NCBI GenBank assembly: GCA_051294375.1
Contig: CM119271.1
Location: forward strand, 6,065,991-6,129,990
DNA: 64,000 nt
DNA from: Paraspadella gotoi
Lineage: Eukaryota > Chaetognatha
Reading direction: 5' to 3'
A program made the position numbers and the translations under genes. The notes beneath the pieces were generated by a model that made no database searches, was not told the DNA's origin, and was given only the letters and a program-made list of their open reading frames with translations. This document shows, in pieces, positions 1-11,461 of the stretch. How positions within the stretch are numbered: the first letter of the stretch is position 1; every line of letters starts with the position of its first letter.

Positions 1-75
1 AACATTCAGATACCGAAGATCGATTTCAACTACTAATAATCCACGCCTTACCCCAATTCCCTCCCACTCACTCAC

Positions 76-2212
76 CCTTTCAACGCGACCACGCATTCGC
101 AGACTTTCTCCACGGCCTTGGGCGGCTTCGCGAAACTCCGGATCTCCGTGATGTCGGACTTTTCGAGATTGTCCAGCGCCCGCGCCGCCTCCTCCAGCGC
201 CGGAAGCGCCTCCGCCAGTGCCTCCTCCGCGTCCGCCTGACAAGAGACTCGAATGATCGAAAGACGACGACGATCACAACGGAACACTTCCCCTTCGCCC
301 CATCCCTCTCTCTCACCTTCTCGACGTTGATCTCCCTGGAAAAGACGATGATCTCTCTCTCCTTTTGATTCGCGGCCGCCTTCTTCTCCGTGGCTATTTT
401 GGTCCCCGCCACGATCTCGCCCAGCAGCAGTTCGCAAGCCTTCGATTTTTCTGACCGAGACAAACGTCGTTGTCATTCTTATCAATAAATGTTTAGTACT
501 TTTTTTTTTATCACTAAGATTTTTCGAAGATTTTTTACGTATATCGTACATATATATATATCGTTTACAAGATTCTAAATGATTTCAATAAAGATGAGTA
601 ATGCTCTCCAGCATGGTTGAAAACAAAAAGATGTGGCACAGCTTAAAGCTGCTCAGCTGGCTGTCCGTCCCTCAGGCCCTCGTCTCAATGGTGAGCAGGC
701 TAAATCTATTATATCCGATCCTGCGTTGCGTCGGTTAAATCCCTGGGTATTCGCGTTCTGGCTTAAATGTGACGGTGCGGTATGGAAATGCAGTGACAGG
801 AGCGGTGCAGGTAGGGTCCGCAGCCCTACGCCAGTGGTGAGATACGGCCTGGCCCACGCGGTATCACAGGCTATCCTCCCGTTGCCCATAATATAATATA
901 TATATATCGTTTACAAGATTCTAAATGATTTCAATAAAAGATGAGTAATCTCTACCAGATGGTTGGAAAACAAAGAGTGTGGCAGCAAGACTAAAGCTGC
1001 CTCACTGCTGTCCGTCCTCAGCTCGTCTCAATGCGTAGCAGGCCTAAATCATCTCATTCCATCCGTGCGTCCCGGGTTCAATCCCTGGTATCCCGGTTTC
1101 TGGCTTAAATGTGACGGTGCCGGTATAAACATGCCAGTGACAGGAGGCGGTTCACTGAGGGTCCGCAGCCCCTACGCCAGTTGGTGAGATACCCCGCGCC
1201 CCGGTATCACAGGCTATCCTCCGTTGCCATAATATTATATATATATATCGTTTACCAGATTCTAAATGATTTCAATAATAAGACGAGTAATCTCTACCAG
1301 ATGGTTGGAAAACAAAAGAGTGTGGCAGCAAGACTTAAAGCTGCCTACTGCTGTCCGTCCTCAGCCTCGTCTCAATGGCTGAGCAGGCTAAATCATCTCA
1401 TTCCATCCGTGCGTCCGGGTTCAATCCCCGGGTATCCCGTGTTCTGGCTTAAATGTGACGGTGCCGGTAATAAACATGCCAGTGACAGGAGGCGGTCACT
1501 GAGGGTCCGCAGCCCCTACGCCAGTTTGTAGATACCGCGCCCCGGGTATCACAGGCTATCCTCCCGTTCCATAAATATGATATATATATATATCGTTACA
1601 AATTCTAATGATTTTCAATAAAAGACGAGTAATCTCTACCAGATTGGTTGGAAGACAAAAGAGTGTGCAGCAAGACTTAAAGCTGTCCTCACTGCGTCCG
1701 TCCCAGCCTTCGTGCTCAATGGGTTGCTGGCTTCAGCAGCGCTCATATCATCTCATTCCGATTTCCGTGCGCGTCTCCGGGTTCATCCCGCGGGCTATCC
1801 CGGGTTCTCGGCTTAAATGTGACGGTTGCCGGGTCTACAAACATGCCAGTGACAGGAGGCGGTCACTGACGGTCCCGCAGCCCCTACGCCGAGTTGGTTG
1901 TATATTATCTTTCCCTGCCTTCTGGGTATCTACAGGCTAGTCCTCTTGTTGTTGCCATAAATTATATTATATATATCGTTTACATAGATTTCTAAATTGA
2001 TTTCAAGTAAAAACGACGAAGTAATCTCTACCAGATGGTTGGGAAAAACAAAAAGAGCATTCTTATGAGTAGTAGTTTCGATAAAATTATGCCTTTTGTT
2101 TAAACTTTCCCACCGGCGACGGCTTTCTTCTGAATGACCAGTAATTTGTTCAACTCTTCAAGCTGTATGCTCGCTTCGGCCAGTTTCTCCATGCCACCCA
2201 TGAGCCGTTGGC
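76..2212 (-). other. DNAH10 start of the stalk (coiled coil 1), cut by the window edge
   Basis: Three exons (about 2212-2110, 446-320 and 239-76) encode the first antiparallel coiled-coil strand leading toward the microtubule-binding domain, ending in [15 protein letters not shown] and ECVVALKG. The 239-76 exon ends at a GTGAG donor. The intron between 2110 and 446 contains the 346-bp tandem array. Nothing coding is visible in positions 1-75. Confidence 0.88.
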
Positions 2213-2734
2213 ACTAGAACAAACAACATTTTTGTTTGTGCTCATTCTTTTATTCTCTTTTCTGCGACGCATTCTCATTGGAACCTGTCCCAAGATGTAT
2301 TTGTCTTTATCCTCCAGCAATCTGGTGTAGGTATTGATGTAGTCGAGGTAGTTTTTGGGCGTGACGTAGTTGAAGCGTCTGAGCTTTTGAGCAAACGTGG
2401 CCGAGTAATCTCCCACGGAGTTGTGGGTGTTGACGATGTGATCGATGACTGCCTCTCGGTGCTCAGTGGGGATCAGTTTGTTCTGAATGGCCAACAGTTT
2501 TTGATTAAGTATGACAACCTGGAGGGAGCTCTTTTGATAAAATAAGGAAGGATTGATGCACGAATGGTGTAACAAATACAAATAAACTACCTCGGGAGAG
2601 ATAAACCTTGACGCTACAGCTAACAAAGCTTGTTGAGGCCAAGCAGAGAACCAATCAATAATGCAGTTGTTAACCAAACCTACGGATTAAAAGTAATTTT
2701 TTTTTTTTCGTTTAATTTCTGCCATAAAATTCTA

Positions 2735-2822
<88 letters not shown>

Positions 2823-5800
2823 GAAAGGCTCTGCATCTGTTTCTCAGCGTATCTCCAACCGGGGACATGGCGACGACTACATGAAGATTATTGAAGCACT
2901 TGTCGACGAAGTATGTCCAAATTGATTCTTTGGTGTGGTAACCAGCCTTGGCGGCTTCGTTACGTAACTGTCACGAAGGCGTGACAGTTGAAAAAAGTTT
3001 TAAAAAAGTTGAAGACAGATCGAATCGCCAATCGAATAACGTTCGATCGAATATTGATGTCTGTTAGTTGAATACTCGATAGGAATTTATATTGTTACAG
3101 TGTTAATTTTAATAATTTCATCAATGAATTTATCAAACAATCAATGACCAATTGACCATGTTCCCCACCTGTCCAATGATTCCCTCTTTCTCGTCGTCGG
3201 CGAAAAGAGCGGGCACCATGCCGGAAGTGAGCATGTTGTTGACGAGCTCCAGAAATCCTTCCTCCATCACGTGTTGATCCCCAAAGTAAAAGACCATCTT
3301 CTTGCTTTCCATGCCCAGAGAGTTGTAGAGGATCTGAAGAGAAGAGTGTGTGTGTAGAAAAAAGGGTTTTGTGAAAAAGTTTGGCTGGAACACTCGTTTT
3401 AGTTTTGGCAAGATCGAACTGAATAAGACCCTTTTCGGTCGACCTGTCGATCACTCCGTCCATAAGTATTTAAGTAATAGAATAAAGGGAAGAAGAATAT
3501 GAAAAAAATTAAACGACACTTATCCTTCATACACTTCGTATGCACATACACACAAATTACACATATATACATACACAATACACATATACTTCATCGCAGG
3601 AAAAAAAAAACCAATAACAAAAAAAATTATTCGAATTTATTATGAGAGCCGCGACTGATTTGGAATACTGGAAAGGGAACTTTTTATTAAACTTATTTTC
3701 AAAGGAAACAAAGTTTGTTTTGTTTACAAACAATGAGTCTTATTTACGAACGGACACGTTTTCAACTCTTTTTTCAAGTGTTCTGAAGCGAAGAAGAATA
3801 TAAGCTTGCAGAAACCTGCTATGTTATTATCTTGTAAGTGTGATGGAGGCCTTGAACCACCAAAGCCTGTCTAAAGTCAGGGACAAGATAGCTTATTTAT
3901 TAAACGAATGGATAATTTTTATATCGGTTGTACCAATTTCATAAAGATGTCCGTTTGTAAATAAAACTCATTCGTAAACAAAAGCGAAACGGTTTTCTCT
4001 CTAAATCTTACGCGCAAAAGTACTCTATACCACAATAAATTATCATCCTTTTTTTCATTTCCGGTCCAACGAAATTATTCCTCGCCTTGAGATCGTCGCG
4101 AAAGTTGGCTTCTCCGTATCCTCGACTCAGCACGATCTCGAAGATCTCGCATCCGGCCGCGAAGCTGGCGAGCTTGGTCAGGGATCCCTTGCCGGAGCCT
4201 CCGACGCCGACGAGGAGCGCGTTGCCGTGCTCGAGTCGGAGAATGCGGTGGATGCGCGTCAGGTGCTCGAGAGCGTCGTCGAAAAGGACCAGGTGCATCG
4301 GCTGATTGCGCTCGTTGTACTCGTCCGCCACCTGGGGGTAAGGGAGATTAGGGTTAAATAGGGTTACTAACCCCATATGTCACTGTGGTACATTCGGCTG
4401 TTAACCGAAACGTTGGTGGTTCAAGTCCACCCTGGCACGTTATTTTTCATACGCTAGTAACATTAGGAAATATAATTAATAACATTGTTAATGAAGGACA
4501 ACAATCATTTGTTCTCCTTTTTGTCCGCTACCTCGAGTTATAGCCAGATCTCTCTCTCTCTCTTTTTTTAATTAAAACACCAGGAAAATCATCTTTAGTT
4601 TTACGCCCAGTTTTCCCTCTTCTTCTTCTCGCCCGCCACAGTTCACTCACCTCCTCGAATATCATCTTTACTGTAGCATGGTCTCCCAGGTCCTCGTAGT
4701 ATCGAGGTTCGTTCTCGTCCAAGGCGTTGCGATAATCACCGTACAGCATCGGATCCACCAGCACGAACTCTATGAGATCCTCCTTGAAGTAGGCTAGGAG
4801 CTGCTCCTTGATGATGCCCTGAAGGGATCGCACCGAATACTGCGTCGCTCTTCTTTACCGATTGAGGGTTTTTTTTGTTTTTTTTATCCACGGATCCCGT
4901 CAGATCCGGATAAAAACCAAAGACGACGACAATGACGACGATCGCAACGACGACGACGACCACAACGACAATAATCTCTCACGTCGACGAGCTCTTTGTC
5001 GGTGTCGTTGATGAGCCGATCGCAGAAAACGCGGAGGGACTCGTTGCGCCAGACGCGGACGAACGCTTCCGGTGTCTAAAAGGTGATGGAGGAGGAAAAG
5101 GAGGTGGAGGAGGAATAGGAAGATGAAGAGGAGAAAAAAGACCGAAGATATTTTTCTTCTTTCTTTCGTACTTTCTTCTTTTCTCTTTCCTTTTTCCTCT
5201 ATTTATCTTTTTCTTTCTCCCTCTTAGTCTTACTCTCTCTATATATTCCTCCTTCTTTCTTTCTTTCTTTGATTCTTTCTTTATTTCTTTCTTTCTTTCT
5301 CTTTCTTCTCCCTCTCTTTCTCTCTGTCTCTGTATCTGTCTCTCTGTCTCTGTCTTTCTGTCTCCTTTCCTCTCTCTTTTCTACCGACCTCTATCATCTT
5401 TGGCACCGTGCTGCACATCCCGTGGATGATTCTCGACAGATCGCGAAGGTTGAAAATATAATGAAACTTGGATGGCGTCGGAGGCAAATCGTTGGAAATG
5501 CGTCTGTCCGGTTTTTCACATGTAAAATAATTAATTGAATAGTTATAAAACTTATCAATGAGATGTAATAATAGTACAAGTGATATATCTGATAACCACA
5601 CATGCTCGTAATAATCCATTCTATTTTTCCAGCAATGCTTCCATTGTTTTTGATAATTATCTTAGGAAGAGAAAGATATGAAAGAAAGAGTGACACAAAA
5701 GCTTTTCAACGTCTTTATTATTATCTAAATAACACGCTACTTATTAGCTATTTGGAACCGCCCCCCATTACTTGTAGAGCTCCATGGTCATCTTGACGAG

Positions 5801-8800
5801 CTTGCTGACCGTGTCCTGAACGTCCTTGGAGAATTTGAGGCAATGACCCTCAAGGATCGAGGCGAAGATGTGAAGCAAGGCCTCGTCGGATGGGAAGGTC
5901 ATGTTGAAGACCGTGAAGAGGGAGAGAAAACGGGGATCGACCTGGGGGAGAAGATGAGAGGAAGGAAAGCGAGAGTTGGCTTAGAAACTTATGTAATTTA
6001 ACTATACTATCTAGGAAAAAAGTATATAACATTTTTAATAAAGGATATCTATTCGAAAACTTAGTTGCTTTAAAAAAAAATCAGAATATTTCCGGGACTA
6101 CATTGAATTTTTTTTTCGTAGCTTACTTTCATTTTTTTGTTTAGAAGTTACATGCCAAAAAATATTATTACTTCAAATGAAAAATGGCGAAAAAAAATCA
6201 TATTTAGTTTTCCTCCATTTTTAGTATTTAGTTATTTTTTTTTTTTTTTGAATAGAATTAGTTATTTTTTTTATTTTTTTTTTAAATTAGCAATGCTAAA
6301 GGCCTTGCACCTTTTTTTGGTTAAAAAAAAATCCTAATATACCTTTTAGAAAAGAGGGAAAGATATGCAACATCAACATCGGGTCTGAAAAGAATTGCGT
6401 TAAAGATGTGAAAAAACATTTCACTGTCATACCTCAATTTGCTGTATGAGAGCATGGCTAAACATATGTAGGCAGTAATCGATGCCGAGGAAGGGCATAC
6501 CAAATATTGAGAATGTTTCACCCATGTTTTGTATACTTTTTATTGAATAAATGAATTATGTTTTATACTTTTTTTCCTAGATAGTAGATTGATAGACTTT
6601 TAAAACTTGCCTCGTTTCTGCCGCCGCCCGCTTTCCCCATGGCACCAATCACGTCGTAGTCCTTGATTATTTTCCAATTGAGATCCTTGCCTCGGTCGTA
6701 GAGCCCGCCTGAAGAAAGGGGGGAAGCGAAAGGTTTAAAGAGGCTCAACGAAAAGTTTAACAAAGTTCAACGAATGCTTTTTTTTTTAATTGGCAGTTGA
6801 CATAATTTACTGCCGGCTTTTTTCATAATGCAACACTCGAATTAGGTATATATTTTATAAATATTAAAGACCAATAGACAACGCTTCCCACCTTTCTCGA
6901 TGAAGAGCTTCAAAAGGGCGATGGGTTGCTGGGTTCCGTAAGTGTCGACCTGCGGCATGTTCATGTCGTCGATGTAGATGATGAGACGACGACCGGGCGG
7001 AGGTCCGTAGATGTCCTTGGTTCGCTTCTCCACGTTGGCCTCGAGAGAACGTTGCACGTCCATCGAGTTGGTGCGCGAGGAGAAGTTCATGTTCAGGATG
7101 AGCTGAAAAGAAAACGACGGAAAAAAAATCAAGGAAGGTTAGTTATGAGGGATTGCGCCGAATAAGCCGTTGGATTGATCATTTGTTTTCCACAAGCCTC
7201 AATTCAAACTTCTTTTGCATAATAATAAAAAAAAGAGAAACATTATAATAACAATTTATCAATTTTAAATTATCGTAATTCTCTTGTCTCATAAGTGATC
7301 AGGTTTCTCTTTTTCTTCCACTTAGCCGGTGTCACGTTACTCGTAGTCAGACTCTCTCGGTCTTTGCTTTCAGTCGATACTCTAAAAGTTAAAAAATATT
7401 TTTAGGAAAATAGCCTGATTCGCCAAGAATCATTTTTCCAAGGTTTTTAAAATATAAGTTATTTGGGATTTTAGGAATATCGATCAAAATACTCGACGTA
7501 AGCTCTGCAGAAAAAAACAGTAAATTAATTAATTAATTAATTAACCGTGGCGTCCTGATCCAGGGTTCGCAGAAATTGTTGAATGGTCGCCGTCTTTGAC
7601 GTCCCCGTTTCACCGATCAACACGCAAGGCTTTTTGATGCTCAGCATGAGCTTCAAGAGCCACTGGCATCGCTCCGTGTCCGCCGTCGGCACGAGGATCT
7701 CGTGAAATTTCTTGCTCGGGTCGTGCACATATCTTGAACGGGACGACGCGGTGGGAAAATGAACAAAGATAGCATTTGTAGCCGTCGAACCCCTTAATCT
7801 TTTATCTCCCTCCCTCTCACTTCGGCAAAAGGTTGTGACGCAATTTCCATTTAAGTTTCACGTCGTCAAAGTGAAAATCGTAGATGGTTCGAGTTCCCGG
7901 CAAAGTCCCGCCGACGCCGTCTGACAGATGAACATCGATTTTGTGTATCTTCTCGTTATCGAGGGGTACGTGAACTATTTTCGAACCCGCGACCTACCGG
8001 GTCCGGCGAGCGTTGTTTCTTCGGCGATCAACGGCATCGCTGCCAACTTCTTCGCCAAGGAGTCGAACTTGATTTTAGACTCCTCGATGAGAGATCCCCC
8101 GAGCGACCAGTAGTAGGCTATTTGAAAAGATTTTGTTATACATTGATAGCCTTTTTATTTAAAAAAAAAAAAAGCCAAATATTCTGGTCGTCTGGGAATA
8201 TTTAATTTTAAACAAAATCGTAAATAAAAGATTGTAGAAGACCACGACATAGGGACGTGGGAGATCATTCATAGCAAATAAGTTGAAACACAGGAAAAGA
8301 GACAACAACGGGTTGAAACGGTTGTGTCACTCGAGGCTACGGCCACGACCGAAGAAAGCCGTTAAAGCCCGGGACGACAAGACCAATTACCGTCTAAGGT
8401 CAAAGGTCATGTGGCCGTTAATGGAAAAGAGAGAGAGGGCCGAGGTAGCCGGCCTCAGCTTTCTAGGTTTCGATAAGTTATTATCGTCATAGGCCACGAT
8501 GAAGGAAGGTGTGTCATCCTCCAAAACTCCGCGCCCCTTGGCGTGGAGCTAGGGGCGCCTCAAGGGGCGACCCCGGGGGCGTTTTACTTTACCTTGTAAA
8601 GAAAGCAACGACGATTATGAAGACGATGAAGAAATGAGAACTCAGGAATATCCCGATTAAATTTGAAATGTATGGAATTTTAAGAGTCATACGATTTTAA
8701 TGTTTGAGCTGCTTCAACTTTTTGGCTGACTTTTAAAAATATCTCTTACTTTGCTTCACTGTCGTACACACCTTGGACCACTTGGCATTCTAGGATTTCC

Positions 8801-9572
8801 CTGTCTGTATATTCCTTGACCAATAACGCGTCCAACATGAAACAGAACTGCATCATCTGCGCGGAGGAAAGTGATTTCGGCTTTTATCGCGCATCATTTA
8901 AAATTTAAATCAATCCGTCGATCCTTACCATATTGAGATTTGTGAGCGGGGCGATGGTCTTCAACTTGCTACTTTGTTTTCCATCCAAAACTCCCTCGTG
9001 TATGTAGAGCATCATCTCGGGAATGTATTTATCGTACATTTCGCCGAGAGCTAAAGTCGAAGTTAAAGATTATAAAATGAAGGCGCTGATTGGATTTACC
9101 CGAAGGTAAGGTTTGGGACTGACCGACTTGCTCTTCGCGGTTCTGTCGTCCGTTTAACCAACGCTTCCAGTAGGGTTCATAACCTTTATTAAGGAAAAGA
9201 ATCGCCGTCGATCAATCGAAAAACTCAAGATCGAAACTTCAGATTCTCGATCGATAATATTTCTCAGTTTTTGTTCTCTCTTTCTTGAAAGAAAAGCCCA
9301 TTCAACTTCGACAATTTTCATTCATTAACAATGACATCCGGGTCGCCCTAACACCTAAATTCTTTGGATCGACGAAGACCATTCCGCATCGTGAAACTGT
9401 CGCGGGCGAGGCATATTGCATGTCGAACACCTGAACGAATCGTGAATAATTCGTGTTTGAGATTTCTTTCTATTACATCGTTCGATTCGTGAATTTCTTT
9501 TTAATTCCCCCCAAATTCTTTTCTTTTATCATTTATGTATATATCTATTCACACAGTACTGTAGATGTCTCT

Positions 9573-9623
<51 letters not shown>

Positions 9624-10234
9624 GAGCCCACCCAGGGACGATTTTTATGTCTCAAACATCAAAACAACACCCAGGGACGATTTTTATCAAAACAAGATAG
9701 CAATCACAATGTAAATGAAAGTCGACATTCTCTCTCGTTACCACGCACCTCAAACAAAAGGGCTGCGTGCGACATCAGCCTGATTCTTTCCCCATTCGCC
9801 AGAGTTAAAAGTTTGTTGTCGTCCATGACTGAATTCATGTTTTCCACCCAGAGGGCGTCCACGTCGCCGTCGAACAGAATGTAGCGTCTCTCCTTTTTGT
9901 CTATTATTTTTTTAAACAATAACATTTTGTTTTATCAAAGAAATAAGAATATATCGATGCGGGCTTTTTTAGATTTAGACATTTCTACGGTATTCAGCGG
10001 AAATGCTTTAACAAAAGCTCACCCGTCGGCTTGTTGATGTCCCTGAAAATGTTGGAGAGGAGACCGTCGATCCAATCCCTTGTCGTTGGATCCAAGATTC
10101 CGTAGAGTTCGATCACGGAGGTGGCTTTCGGATTTATCGTGTACAGCTTGGTGATCAAACCAAGCTTGGTCTTGATTCCGTGGAAGCATAATGGATAATT
10201 GGGAGAATAGAGAAATATAAGCTCAGATGTCTCT

Positions 10235-10285
<51 letters not shown>

Positions 10286-11407
10286 GAGCCCACCCAGGGA
10301 CGTAATTTTTTTTTATGATGGACAAGATGACAAATATGAAATTTACGACAGTAATCTGTTAAGGGGAAATATCAGGCGTAAAATTGATCTTTTGTTTCTT
10401 TTCTCACCTGCGCCTGACAGAGAGTGTGAATGACTACCGACTTCCCGCCTCCCGTCGGGCCGACCACCATAGTGGTGTGTCGGGTCATCATCGTTTCGTA
10501 GCTGAGAGGAAACGGAAAGGACAAATTTTACAGGGATAGAGGTTGTTACCACGAAAGGTAATGCTGCAGAGATTGAGAAAAAAGACCCCCCAAAAAAAGA
10601 TAAAAAATAAGAGAAAGAAAATATTTTTTTTTTGGATGGGTACTTTGACATCGCCAAGGTCATCACAAGATCCTTTGGGCTGAACGACATCGGTTACTCA
10701 CAGTTGAATGACTTTGTCGATCTGATTCGACATCAGCATCATCCTCTGCTCGAGGAGGCAACTTTCGACGGCGTCGTTGAAGCTCGGGTATCGAACGCGT
10801 GGACAATCGAGGCCAGGAAAGAGATCCTACGGGTGGGGAAGAAAGTAAGGTAAGGTAAGGTAAGGTAGGATAAAACTCAAACGGATAAAAACTCTTGTTT
10901 TTGTAGAAAAAATATTCTTAAAAATCTTTTAAGCTTAATATCGATTCAACTACTTTTACTTGGGATGAAATTGAACTGAAATTGAAGGATCTAATTTCTG
11001 CGTCCTTTTTTTTTTATATTTTATTTACACATTTTAATTGTAAAATTATTATGTTTTGTTTAGTTACCAACCACCCAACTTGCCCATTGCCCAATGCCCA
11101 TTGCGCAGTCCCAAATTCCTCACCGTGATCAGCCCCAAAAAGAGCGGGACGTCCTCGAAGACAAACTTGGGTAAGTTCATGTCCCTGAGAGCGCGCATAA
11201 GGACGGTGTCCTCGGTAAGGTCGGGCGATCCTCGCTTCAAGTTGCCCGCCATCACCAGGACGGACTTGAGGGCGCGGAGACCGAAGTCGTAGTGGTGCTG
11301 CTTGGAAAGCTGCTCCCGGGAAAGCTTGTAGAGAACGGTCATTTTCTTTGCAAGTATCTGAAATATAGGGTTTTTAAGTACCAGTGAATAAATCGTTCGA
11401 CAGTGAA

Positions 11408-11461
<54 letters not shown>

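Larger units (their letters stand above)
2285..4334 (-). other. DNAH10 AAA4 module
   Basis: Exons near 4334-4080, 3330-3160, 2965-2820, 2655-2590 and 2525-2285 encode AAA4. Walker A is GVGGSGKGS at about 4208-4182, where the human protein has Gln in place of the third Gly. Further landmarks are [17 protein letters not shown] before the P-loop, [39 protein letters not shown], and [14 protein letters not shown] just before the stalk. Confidence 0.9.
9360..10840 (-). other. DNAH10 AAA2 module
   Basis: Exons near 10835-10700, 10500-10406, 10185-10023, 9901-9748 and 9430-9360 encode AAA2. Its Walker A is GPTGGGKS at about 10461-10438. It is followed by [18 protein letters not shown] and [16 protein letters not shown], both conserved in axonemal dyneins, and by the motif [10 protein letters not shown] in the 9.4 kb exon. 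Two tRNA-Asn genes sit in introns of this stretch on the other strand. Confidence 0.9.

Noticed and set aside
2738-2884. Open frames made of long Ser/Leu or Glu/Arg repeats over CT/GA runs
   Set aside because: They are translations of dinucleotide microsatellites; the same holds at 11.4, 19.2, 19.9 and 60.4 kb.
4340-4372. gattagggttaaatagggtt as a telomere remnant
   Set aside because: Only two irregular units, directly beside a splice site; too short to support.
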